This document shows, in pieces, positions 1 to 7,633 of a stretch of 64,000 bases of DNA; the first letter of the stretch is position 1, and each line of letters opens with the position of its first letter. Made by a program: the position numbers and the translations under genes. A model generated the notes under the pieces. It was given only the letters and a program-made list of their open reading frames with translations, was not told the origin of the DNA and searched no databases. Origin of the DNA: Pseudocolwellia sp048296855 (GTDB lineage: Bacteria; Pseudomonadota; Gammaproteobacteria; Enterobacterales; Alteromonadaceae); the NCBI GenBank assembly GCA_048296855.1, contig CP182631.1, one strand, 5' to 3'.

Positions 1-483
1 CGTTAAGGCATTAACAAGTTCTCGTCCTGTTGTACTTGCCCCGTAGATAACTACGCCTTCTCGTTCATTAAAGAGATTTTTTTCAAATATAATGCCAAAT
101 AAAGCCCGAACGCTGGTAATTTGTAAAATAGCGAGTACAAAAAATACAATAGGTACTGAGCGGGGAATAAAGGCATCAAAAATATAACCCGCTAGATAAA
201 AAATAGCTGTAGTACATATTAATATGATGAATATTTTAAGAAAAGCTTTAGCGTTGAAGTAGCGTACAACAGACCGATATACATCGAAATAAGTAAAGAG
301 TATGAGTGTAGATAAAGTAATTGTTAGATACACATAAAGTTCAGATAATGTAAATGCTGTGTTATTAAGGCCCATGCGTATAAAATAAGCCAAAAAGAAC
401 GCAATGGATAACGCTAAAAGGTCAAAACCAACACCCATAATAAATTTTAGATAACTCGGAATGAGATCTATTTTTCTGATCAT
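1..483 (-). CDS. Nucleotide-sugar epimerase/4,6-dehydratase, PglF/CapD/WbpM-like (N-terminal part only)
   Basis: The reading frame starts at the ATG at 483-481 and leaves the window, so 161 residues are visible. It begins MIRKIDLIPSYLKF and has several hydrophobic segments (about residues 13-36, 45-64, 78-97 and 108-125), then a second start of a Rossmann-type fold, VVIYGASTTGRELV. This matches the membrane-anchored, two-domain dehydratases that convert UDP-GlcNAc to the 4-keto-6-deoxy sugar; the catalytic domain lies outside the window. It is the last visible gene of a minus-strand run coding a sugar transferase, an acetyltransferase and an aminotransferase, which is the set needed for UDP-di-N-acetylbacillosamine. 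The family call is firm; the exact sugar product is inferred from neighbours. Confidence 0.85.
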   Translation of the reverse strand, partial: MIRKIDLIPSYLKFIMGVGFDLLALSIAFFLAYFIRMGLNNTAFTLSELYVYLTITLSTLILFTYFDVYRSVVRYFNAKAFLKIFIILICTTAIFYLAGYIFDAFIPRSVPIVFFVLAILQITSVRALFGIIFEKNLFNEREGVVIYGASTTGRELVNALT

Positions 484-601
484 GATACAACGCCTTTTTT
501 ATTGTTTTTATTAGTAAAATAGGACATCCATGTAACACTATAGTAACAATATCTTCACAATTTTTTAGGGTGTTGTCATGCTTTTTTTTCATATAAAAAA
601 G

Positions 602-1780
602 TTAAAGTGATTGTATTTGATCGAAAACCTCTTTTAATACTTTGCAAGTTTTTGATATTTCATTGTTTTTTAATGTTGGGTGAACTAAGAACATTAATGA
701 TGTTTCACCAAGAATTTGAGCGTTTTTAAGGGAGTTTTTAGGTAAATAGGGGGTATTTTCAAAAGCCTTTTCTTTATAAACCTCTGAACAGCTCCCTGTA
801 TAACAGGGCACTCCGAGTTCTGTTATCGCACTAATAATTTTATCTCTACTCCATGCATTAGGTAATTTTTCAGGAGTTATCGTAATGTAACATTTATAAA
901 AAGCGTGTTCGATATAATCAGGTATGTTGGGGACATTAATAAAGTTATAGCTCTCGCACACTTTAAAAATTTCTTTCGCATATTGTGTTCTGATTTTTGT
1001 CCATTGCGGCATGCGTTTTACTTGTATACGACCAATAGCCGATTGCATTTCAGTGAGACGCCAATTGGTACCAAAGGATTCATGTAACCACCGATATCCG
1101 GGAGGATGTTCGGTTTCGTATACGGCTTGATACGATTTTCCGTGATCTTTAAAAGCCCATGCTTTACGCCATAATTTTTCATTATTTGTTGTAAGCATGC
1201 CTCCTTCGCCACCTGTCGTCATTATTTTGTCCTGGCAGAAAGACCAAGCACCGATATGGCCAATACTACCAACAGAACGGCCCTTATACTTTGCTCCGTG
1301 AGCTTGCGCACAATCTTCAATTACAAACAGGTTATGTGTTTCGGCTAATGCCATAATGTCGTCCATTTCACATGGCCAACCAGCAAGATGTACGCAAATT
1401 ATGGCTTTGGTTTTATCGGTTAATACCGTCGAAATTGTTGGAGCGCTAATGTTCTGATTATCAAGCTCTACATCTGCAAACACTGGCGTTGCGCCTGCAT
1501 TTACAATACTACTAATAGATGCAATGAAGGTTCTTGAAGTAACAATAACTTCATCACCGTGCCCAATATTTAAAGCGTGTAATGCGAGATCTAATGCGAG
1601 AGTTCCGTTAGCAAGGGCTACCGCGTATTTACAGTCGGTATAAGCTGCAAATTCGGTTTCAAACTTTCTTCCTTCGTCTCCTGTCCAATAATTTACTTTA
1701 TTAGAAGCAAGTACCTTAGATACTGCTGTTATCTCTTCTTCTGTAAAATTAGGCCAAGGTGAAAACTCAGTATTTAGCAC
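602..1780 (-). CDS. DegT/DnrJ/EryC1/StrS-family PLP sugar aminotransferase (PglE-like)
   Basis: A 392-residue aminotransferase of normal family length. The family normally transfers an amino group from glutamate to a 4-keto-6-deoxy nucleotide sugar in the cytoplasm. Visible features are the VIEDCAQAHGA motif near residue 153 and the probable PLP lysine K185 in SFCQDKIMTTGG, followed by the glycine-rich GGEGG stretch. The gene lies 8 bases after the acetyltransferase gene and before the dehydratase gene, all on the minus strand, so an operon is likely. With those neighbours the product fits the PglE step of bacillosamine synthesis; a perosamine-type aminotransferase is the main alternative. 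Confidence 0.88.
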   Translation of the reverse strand: MLNTEFSPWPNFTEEEITAVSKVLASNKVNYWTGDEGRKFETEFAAYTDCKYAVALANGTLALDLALHALNIGHGDEVIVTSRTFIASISSIVNAGATPVFADVELDNQNISAPTISTVLTDKTKAIICVHLAGWPCEMDDIMALAETHNLFVIEDCAQAHGAKYKGRSVGSIGHIGAWSFCQDKIMTTGGEGGMLTTNNEKLWRKAWAFKDHGKSYQAVYETEHPPGYRWLHESFGTNWRLTEMQSAIGRIQVKRMPQWTKIRTQYAKEIFKVCESYNFINVPNIPDYIEHAFYKCYITITPEKLPNAWSRDKIISAITELGVPCYTGSCSEVYKEKAFENTPYLPKNSLKNAQILGETSLMFLVHPTLKNNEISKTCKVLKEVFDQIQSL

Positions 1781-1788
1781 GATTTTTC

Positions 1789-2433
1789 CTATAAATTATT
1801 TTTTGATGGAATAGATTTTTTAAAAACAGCAGGTACACCAGCGTATAGCGAATTTTTTTGTGTTGCTTTAATAATGCTTGAGCCGGCTGCAACTTGTGTA
1901 TTGGGTGCCAGTGCAATGCTTTCTATAACGGATGCTCCAATACCAATCCATGAACGCTCACCAACGGTGACTCCTCCAGCAATATTTACTCCTGGGGATA
2001 TATGTACCATAGCTTCTATTGTGCAGTCGTGGTCTATCGTTGCTCCTGTATTAATTATGCAACCGGTTTTAACGGTACTGCCAATGTTGATAACAGATTG
2101 AGCGAATACTACAACACCTGCTTCAATAGTTGAATGCGGGCTTATGTAAGCACGGGGGTGAATTAAAGAAGCAATTTTTGCGTTTGCGCTGATCAAGGTG
2201 TTTAGCATTTGTTGGCGAAGTTTGTTGTTGCCAAAGGCCACAATAAAATCAGCGTTATCAAGGTAACGAGTATATTTATCTATTTTGCCAATAATGTCCC
2301 AAATGCTATTGTTTTTACGTTCAGGGAAGCTGTCGTCTAAAAAGTATATTTCTTGATATGTATTTATTTGTTGTGCGCAATCGGCAACAACTCTTCCGTG
2401 ACCACCTGCACCTATGATAATTAATGTACTCAT
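1789..2433 (-). CDS. Sugar O/N-acetyltransferase, NeuD/PglD family (left-handed beta-helix)
   Basis: A 214-residue protein. The N-terminal half has a Rossmann-like substrate-binding fold starting LIIIGAGGHGRVVADCA. The C-terminal half has hexapeptide repeats of a left-handed beta-helix, including GATIDHDCTIEAMVHISPG near residues 128-146; the histidines there correspond to the catalytic and CoA-side positions of the PglD family. PglD acetylates the 4-amino group of the UDP-amino sugar with acetyl-CoA. The gene is 9 bases from the upstream sugar transferase and 8 from the downstream aminotransferase, consistent with one operon. The precise acceptor is inferred. Confidence 0.87.
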   Translation of the reverse strand: MSTLIIIGAGGHGRVVADCAQQINTYQEIYFLDDSFPERKNNSIWDIIGKIDKYTRYLDNADFIVAFGNNKLRQQMLNTLISANAKIASLIHPRAYISPHSTIEAGVVVFAQSVINIGSTVKTGCIINTGATIDHDCTIEAMVHISPGVNIAGGVTVGERSWIGIGASVIESIALAPNTQVAAGSSIIKATQKNSLYAGVPAVFKKSIPSKNNL

Positions 2434-2442
2434 ATTTAATCC

Positions 2443-3030
2443 TTAGCCTTTAAATTTAGTCATAGTTGCTTCGCCAGATGCATTGATATCTGCTTGAGCA
2501 AAAACCTTTTTAATCGTCATAAATATAATTTTAATGTCTAGCCAAAGAGTTCGGTTATCAACGTACCAGACATCAAATGCGAATTTTTCTTCCCAAGAAA
2601 GGGTATTACGTCCGTTTACTTGTGCCCAGCCAGTGATACCGGGTTTTACGTTATGCCTACGAGCTTGTTCCGTTGTATATAAGGGAAGATATTCAACTAA
2701 TAAAGGACGAGGCCCGACGATACTCATATCGCCCTTTAATACACTCCATAACCCAGGCAATTCATCGATACTGGTATTGCGTATTAATTTACCGAATGGT
2801 GTTAAACGTTCACTATCGGGTAATAACTCGCCGCTACTATCTGTCATGTCGTTCATTGAACGAAATTTATACATGTTAAATACTTGGTTGTTTAATCCAG
2901 GTCTAGGTTGTTTAAATAAAACAGGACGGCACTTAAGGCTAAATAATATGACCGCGGTAAAAAGTATCACAGGAAATAATAAAGATAAGGTTATTAATGA
3001 AATAATAATATCCATGGCTCTTTTGATCAT
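2443..3030 (-). CDS. Undecaprenyl-phosphate phosphosugar transferase, small (PglC-like) form
   Basis: A 195-residue bacterial sugar transferase with one N-terminal membrane segment (about residues 7-30) and no extra N-terminal membrane domain, the small monotopic class typified by PglC. Motifs include MYKFRSMND, TSIDELPGLWSVLKGDMS, VGPRPLLVEYLPLY and KPGITGWAQVNGRN. It should load a sugar-1-phosphate, probably di-N-acetylbacillosamine phosphate, onto undecaprenyl phosphate at the inner membrane. It is the first gene of the minus-strand module that continues with the acetyltransferase, aminotransferase and dehydratase. The rest of the glycan pathway for this module is outside the window. Confidence 0.9.
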   Translation of the reverse strand: MIKRAMDIIISLITLSLLFPVILFTAVILFSLKCRPVLFKQPRPGLNNQVFNMYKFRSMNDMTDSSGELLPDSERLTPFGKLIRNTSIDELPGLWSVLKGDMSIVGPRPLLVEYLPLYTTEQARRHNVKPGITGWAQVNGRNTLSWEEKFAFDVWYVDNRTLWLDIKIIFMTIKKVFAQADINASGEATMTKFKG

Positions 3031-3198
3031 AATTAATACCTAATATTTTGTTTTTATTGTTATTTATTTATCGGTGCATGTTTGCAATGAGTCAAACTAT
3101 CGTGTAATCAGTTATTCATCCGCATCGTGATATGGCATCAGTATAGTACTTAGTAATACATGAATAAAAAAGCTTTTTGAGTGTAGGTTCTATTTTAG

Positions 3199-3230
3199 TC
3201 ATACCAATCTCACTAATTAAACTGGTATGA
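3199..3230. repeat. 8-bp perfect inverted repeat between divergent genes
   Basis: TCATACCA at 3199-3206 is mirrored by TGGTATGA at 3223-3230, with 16 bases between. It lies in the 233-base gap between the divergent PglC-like gene (start 3030) and the oxidase gene (start 3264). There is no T-run, so it does not look like an intrinsic terminator. It could be an operator or a remnant of a dispersed repeat. Confidence 0.4.
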
Positions 3231-3263
3231 TTAATTTATTTTGTAAATTTATTCAGAGGACGC

Positions 3264-4364
3264 TTGGAAACTGTTGATACACTTATAGTGGGTGCAGGTG
3301 TTGTTGGTTTAGCTATAGCAGCTCAGCTGAGTAAAACTTTATCTAATGTATTAATTATTGATAAGAACACTTCTTTTGGTGAAGAAACCAGTAGTCGTAA
3401 CAGTGAAGTGATTCATGCCGGTATTTACTACCCTGAAAATACACTAAAAGCCAAATTTTGTGTTGAAGGTAAAGAACAACTTTATCAATATTGCACGAGT
3501 CGAAATATCCCCTTTTCTCGTATCGGTAAACTTATTGTCGCAACTGACAATGAGCAAGATAGTTTACTTAGTGATATTTTATGTAAAGCAAAAGCGAATC
3601 ATGTTTCAGACTTAAAAATATTAAGTCGTAGAGAGGTTAATAATTTAGAGCTTCAAGTAAAATCGACTACAGCACTATACTCCCCATCAACAGGTATTAT
3701 AGATTCACATAGTTTTATGCAAAGTTTACTTGCGGAAACGGAAGCTAATGGCGCATTATTTTCACCATTGACCGAACTCATGAATGTTGAAGTGATCACA
3801 AATGGTTTTATAGTGAAGGTGAGTTGTCAGGGGGAAGCTTTTACATTTCAATGTAGGAACTTAATCAATAGCGGAGGCTTGCATGCTGATAAAGTTGCCA
3901 GATGTATTAGTTCATTACCTGAAGAGTTTATCCCTAAGGTTAATTTTTGCCGTGGACATTACTTTTCGTATTCAGGCGTAAGCCCATTCAAGCATTTAGT
4001 TTATCCTGTACCGTCTGAAAATGGCTTAGGTATTCATGCAACACTTGATATGTCAGGGCAATTAAAGTTTGGCCCAGATACCGAGTTTATTAACGAGATA
4101 GATTATACTGTTCCTGAATTGTTAAAAGGAGAGTTTGTACGAGCAATACAAAACTACTTTCCTTTAATTGATGGAAGTAAATTACAGCCTGCCTATGCGG
4201 GTATTCGACCTAAATTAAATAAAAATCAGTTTAATGACTTTATCATTCAAGATGAAACTAAACACGGTATTAAAGGTTTGGTTAATTTGTTTGGTATTGA
4301 ATCTCCGGGACTTACGGCAAGTTTAGCGATAGCTAATTTGGTCAATAAAGCATTAGAAATTTAA
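3264..4364 (+). CDS. FAD-dependent oxidoreductase, L-2-hydroxyglutarate oxidase (LhgO)-like
   Basis: A 366-residue DAO-family flavoprotein. The N-terminus has the FAD-binding TLIVGAGVVGLAIAAQLS, followed by SSRNSEVIHAGIYYPEN, the flavin-contact block typical of LhgO-type enzymes, and a C-terminal FGIESPGLTASLAIA block. LhgO-type enzymes oxidise L-2-hydroxyglutarate to 2-oxoglutarate and pass electrons to the membrane quinone pool. The start is a TTG at 3264 preceded by AGAGGA at 3255-3260, with unusually short spacing. A second gene with a TTG start follows after 10 bases and is probably co-transcribed. The substrate is inferred from family resemblance. Confidence 0.82.
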   Translation: METVDTLIVGAGVVGLAIAAQLSKTLSNVLIIDKNTSFGEETSSRNSEVIHAGIYYPENTLKAKFCVEGKEQLYQYCTSRNIPFSRIGKLIVATDNEQDSLLSDILCKAKANHVSDLKILSRREVNNLELQVKSTTALYSPSTGIIDSHSFMQSLLAETEANGALFSPLTELMNVEVITNGFIVKVSCQGEAFTFQCRNLINSGGLHADKVARCISSLPEEFIPKVNFCRGHYFSYSGVSPFKHLVYPVPSENGLGIHATLDMSGQLKFGPDTEFINEIDYTVPELLKGEFVRAIQNYFPLIDGSKLQPAYAGIRPKLNKNQFNDFIIQDETKHGIKGLVNLFGIESPGLTASLAIANLVNKALEI

Positions 4365-4374
4365 GGTAAATATT

Positions 4375-4986
4375 TTGAATGAAATTAAGATTAATGGAAA
4401 GCCAGTAATACCTTCAAAAATTGTATGTATAGGAAGGAATTATGTAGAACATATTGCTGAATTAGGTAACGAAATACCAGAAAACATGGTGGTGTTCACT
4501 AAGCCTAACTCATCGATTAGCACAGGGTTAATTTCAGTACATGATGAGCCATTGCATTACGAGGGAGAAATTTGCTTTGTGTATGAAAAAGGGACGTTTA
4601 CGGCAATAGGTTTTGGTTTAGACTTAACTAAGCGTAAATTACAGAGTCGCTTAAAAGAGAAAGGTTTACCATGGGAGCGAGCTAAGTCGTTTGATGGTGC
4701 GGCAGTTTTTAGTGAGTTTATCCTGATTGAGGATATGCGGAGTAATTACGAAGTTCAACTCACAATAAATAATGTATTAACTCAACAAGGATATGTTAGT
4801 TTAATGATGTATTCTCCTGCAGAAATATTAGCAGAGTTACAATCATTTATGACCCTAGAAGATGGAGATGTAGTGATGACAGGAACCCCAAAAGGGGTTG
4901 GGGTTATTAATGCAAAAGATTGTTTTACTGGAAGCATAATTCACCAAGGTAAAACCTTAGTGACTAATACTTGGGTTGCTTGTTAG
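4375..4986 (+). CDS. Fumarylacetoacetate hydrolase (FAH)-family protein
   Basis: A 203-residue single-domain FAH fold, the length of YcgM-type acylpyruvases and oxaloacetate decarboxylases. Diagnostic blocks are KIVCIGRNYVEHIAELGNE at the N-terminus, the metal-ligand region HYEGEICFVYE near residue 62, and MTGTPKGVGVI near residue 165. Members use Mg or Mn to cleave or decarboxylate beta-keto acids. The start is a TTG at 4375 with AAGGTA at 4363-4368. It follows the LhgO-like oxidase closely, which suggests a shared 2-hydroxy/2-keto acid clean-up role; that link is inference. Confidence 0.82.
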   Translation: MNEIKINGKPVIPSKIVCIGRNYVEHIAELGNEIPENMVVFTKPNSSISTGLISVHDEPLHYEGEICFVYEKGTFTAIGFGLDLTKRKLQSRLKEKGLPWERAKSFDGAAVFSEFILIEDMRSNYEVQLTINNVLTQQGYVSLMMYSPAEILAELQSFMTLEDGDVVMTGTPKGVGVINAKDCFTGSIIHQGKTLVTNTWVAC

Positions 4987-4996
4987 TGTTAACGCT

Positions 4997-5449
4997 TTAC
5001 TGAGCTAAAAGGTATTGTAATTCTTCTTCGTATTTTTTTTGTTTAGATTCAGTAAATCCTACGTGAGAGCTAACAAGTTGTCCTGCTTTACTATATATAT
5101 AACTGCTCGGCATGCCTTTTAGTTTGTACTTTTTGGCTATTTTACCTTTGGGATCGTAAATGATAGGGAAGTTTGCCGGTACATTGCTTAGAAATTCTGT
5201 CGCTAGGTTTTTTTCATAATCAACATTAACGCTTATAATTTTTAAGTTTTCGTGTTTTTTTTGTATTTCATTCATCCATGGAAATGATTTACGACATGGG
5301 CCACACCAAGAGGCCCAAAAATCAACATAAATGACACTTCCTTTATGTTGCTGTAATAATTGCTGCAACTCTTCAGGTGCGTCTTGAGCAAAGCTACTGC
5401 TTGTTAGAGCAATAAAAATAAAACATGAAAGAATAACCCGTTTAAACAT
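4997..5449 (-). CDS. TlpA/ResA-like periplasmic thioredoxin-fold protein
   Basis: A 150-residue protein with a signal peptide (MFKRVILSCFIFIALTSSSF, cleavage around SFA-QD) and a thioredoxin active site, WASWCGPC, with cysteines at residues 49 and 52. Downstream GMPSSYIYSKAGQ carries the cis-proline region. Such proteins reduce or exchange disulfides in periplasmic client proteins. It is convergent with the FAH-family gene (10 bases apart). The next gene to the right, on the opposite strand, codes a small exported protein with four cysteines that could be a client, but this is speculation. Confidence 0.85.
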   Translation of the reverse strand: MFKRVILSCFIFIALTSSSFAQDAPEELQQLLQQHKGSVIYVDFWASWCGPCRKSFPWMNEIQKKHENLKIISVNVDYEKNLATEFLSNVPANFPIIYDPKGKIAKKYKLKGMPSSYIYSKAGQLVSSHVGFTESKQKKYEEELQYLLAQ

Positions 5450-5600
5450 AATCGATTTCGCCTAAGATCTGTTTTACTAATGATATTGTGTTATTTAACC
5501 ATGGGGTGCTATGAATGAGAAGTATCATTTATAAATTGGAATATGAACTTGTTCTTGTTTTTAGTAAAATAGTGGTAAGTTTTAATGGATAAGTTCTCAT

Positions 5601-6092
5601 ATGAAATTTTTTATATTAACGTTAACTATAATTGCAACATCACTTACCTTTAACTTTAAGGCTTTATCAGCTGAAGACCCCCAAAAAAAAGAGCTAACAG
5701 AGCATCAGCAGTGGTTAAAAAATAAGTTTAACGAACAGCATAATAATCTAATTCCAATAGTCGCTGTGGCAGATATTTTATTTGCATGTAATAACGCTAA
5801 TAATAACGCTTACGGTAAATACACCTTAGATACGCTTATCACTAAAATGAGTAAAGAAAGATTAGCTGAGAAGCTTGAAAGTTGTTTGGGTGGAGAGTTA
5901 GTAAGTTCAGATACTGCTATTAATTACGGGCTATTAGGGTGCTTCCATGATCAGCTAGATGATTTACCTCAAGATGAAAAAGCAGCAAGAATTAAACTAG
6001 TGAAAAAGGCTATTTCTTCTTTATCTAAAGAAGAGCGGAAAAAAAGCTTTACTCAGTGTGTGACTGATCAATCTATAAGTTATTTGAAATAA
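5601..6092 (+). CDS. Small exported protein with four cysteines, function unknown
   Basis: A 163-residue protein that I do not recognise. It has a signal peptide (about residues 1-23, ending in KALSAED). The mature part is charged and helical-looking and holds cysteines in LFACNN, LESCLG, LLGCFH and TQCVTD. Even cysteine number and export suggest a periplasmic protein stabilised by disulfides. It is divergent from the TlpA-like gene at 4997-5449, with 151 bases between. No homology-based function can be given. Confidence 0.7.
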   Translation: MKFFILTLTIIATSLTFNFKALSAEDPQKKELTEHQQWLKNKFNEQHNNLIPIVAVADILFACNNANNNAYGKYTLDTLITKMSKERLAEKLESCLGGELVSSDTAINYGLLGCFHDQLDDLPQDEKAARIKLVKKAISSLSKEERKKSFTQCVTDQSISYLK

Positions 6093-6116
6093 TATTATAT
6101 TAGGTAATACAGGTGC

Positions 6117-6476
6117 TTATTTTGTTTTTTTATCTCGATTAAACGAGCTAGGTAAAATATCTACACCAACCATTTTCCCTACTTTAATAAGTATTGGTAT
6201 GGTAATAGGTGCGAAAGGTAAAACCGCAAATACACCTAATCCTAAACCTTTTAATATATCTATAAATTGTTTATTAGCGTTTACCATTTCTTCAGGAGTG
6301 GCTTGTCTTCGAGTGTACTTTTTGTAAGTACTTAACATCTCTTTAGTTTCAGCTTTTTCTTGAGAAAGCGCTAATTTCAGCCCTACCATTTGGCGCTTTA
6401 GTTTTGAATGGGTACGCCTTTTACTTATGGATATTACGCGAATAGGCGCTCTAACAAAATGGATCCATACTTTCAT
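6117..6476 (-). CDS. Small LETM1-like protein
   Basis: A 119-residue protein. The N-terminal third is strongly basic (IRVISISKRRTHSKLKRQM). The C-terminal half has the pattern ATPEEMVNANKQFIDILKGL, then a hydrophobic stretch with FAPITIPILIKVGKMVG and ILPSSF. This resembles bacterial proteins related to the LETM1 domain seen in marine gammaproteobacteria, recalled from memory rather than searched. It is probably membrane-associated through the central hydrophobic segment. It lies beside the start of the exopolysaccharide locus but has no obvious link to it. The cellular function is unknown. Confidence 0.6.
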   Translation of the reverse strand: MKVWIHFVRAPIRVISISKRRTHSKLKRQMVGLKLALSQEKAETKEMLSTYKKYTRRQATPEEMVNANKQFIDILKGLGLGVFAVLPFAPITIPILIKVGKMVGVDILPSSFNRDKKTK

Positions 6477-6555
6477 AAAAATCTCGTAATATTCAAAGGC
6501 TGTCGATGCGTATTATAGCTAAGATAGGAGTAAAGGTGATTGCTAGTTATAAATT

Positions 6556-6582
6556 AAAAAGAGCTTAAAATTAAGCTCTTTT
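6556..6582 (-). terminator. Rho-independent terminator of the export arm
   Basis: AAAGAGCTTAA pairs with TTAAGCTCTTT across a very short loop, with A and T runs on the two sides. Read on the minus strand it sits 10 bases beyond the stop of the AAA ATPase gene, so it should end the 12341-6592 transcript. The T-run on both strands makes it potentially bidirectional. Confidence 0.75.
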
Positions 6583-6591
6583 ATCATGACT

Positions 6592-7629
6592 TTATTTTTT
6601 ATCATCAAAATTTGTTTCAGCATACAGTCTATTTTTATGCTTAAGCAGTTTATCGACATACCTCGCCATTTTTATTTTTTGTTTAATTGAGGTTTCGAGT
6701 ATTTCTTCAACTTCTCGCAAAATGTCTTTAATATTTTCTGCCTTATCAGGTGAATTAACAATAGCTTGTTGCTGTGACGGCTCATTACTTTCTAAAATAT
6801 TATTGTTAATAGATCCAGTGAGCTCTACTTCCATCTCTAGAGCAACTTCATTAATTGCTTTATCATCAATACATGATAATTCTTCTAAAAAGCCAAAAAG
6901 TAATAAACGATCAACAAAGATATTGATTTTTCGTGGTACACCTAATGTTTTTTCATGAATAATGCCAAAGGCAGATTCAGAAAATACGTTTTCTTTAGTG
7001 CAGCCTGCTTGTTGAAGTCGATGGTTGATATACTCTTTAACTTCTTCAACTGTTAGTGGTTTCAAATGGGCTGAAGCGATAATACGTTGTCTAAATTGCT
7101 CCATTGATGGTGCTTGAATGATCCCCTTTAATTCTTCTTGCCCTAATAAAAAGCTTTGAATAAGAGGTTTGTTGTCTAGTTGAAAGTTAGACAACATTCT
7201 CAATTCTTCGACGGTTTCCAGTGGTAAGTTTTGTGCTTCATCCACTAACAGTAATGCCTTTTTACCTTGTTGATGTAAAGAAATTAAAAACTTCTCAATG
7301 GCTTGAAGTAATTCTGCTTTGCTGTTCCCTTTAGTTTGTATATTAAATTCTGAGATAACCAGTTCTAATAACTCTTGCGGATTAAGCTTGGTAGTAACAA
7401 GTTGTGCAGCAACAATTTTGGAGTCTTTAATATTATTTAAAAGATTACGGGCAAGTGTAGATTTACCTGTGCCTATAGGACCTGTAATAACGATAAATCC
7501 TTCACCTTGATCTAATCCATATTGTAGATAAGACATTGCCCGTTGATGATGATTAGATGCGAAGAAGAAACGCGGATCAGGACTAAGCTGAAAAGGGCGC
7601 TCTTTAAATCCATAATAACTTTCGTACAT
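6592..7629 (-). CDS. XrtA/PEP-CTERM locus-associated AAA ATPase (ExeA-like)
   Basis: A 345-residue ATPase starting MYESYYGFKERPFQLSPDPR, the signature opening of ExeA/GspA-type ATPases found in exosortase loci. Walker A is GPIGTGKST at residues 50-58, and Walker B is LLLVDEAQ with D130 and E131. A sensor-type region RQRIIASAHLKPLT follows. The C-terminal tail (about 270-345) is acidic and helical and lacks a peptidoglycan-binding domain. It is the last gene of the export arm and starts 4 bases beyond the stop of the outer-membrane protein gene. The role in polymer export or assembly is inferred from constant co-occurrence in these loci. Confidence 0.88.
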   Translation of the reverse strand: MYESYYGFKERPFQLSPDPRFFFASNHHQRAMSYLQYGLDQGEGFIVITGPIGTGKSTLARNLLNNIKDSKIVAAQLVTTKLNPQELLELVISEFNIQTKGNSKAELLQAIEKFLISLHQQGKKALLLVDEAQNLPLETVEELRMLSNFQLDNKPLIQSFLLGQEELKGIIQAPSMEQFRQRIIASAHLKPLTVEEVKEYINHRLQQAGCTKENVFSESAFGIIHEKTLGVPRKINIFVDRLLLFGFLEELSCIDDKAINEVALEMEVELTGSINNNILESNEPSQQQAIVNSPDKAENIKDILREVEEILETSIKQKIKMARYVDKLLKHKNRLYAETNFDDKK

Positions 7630-7633
7630 ACTG

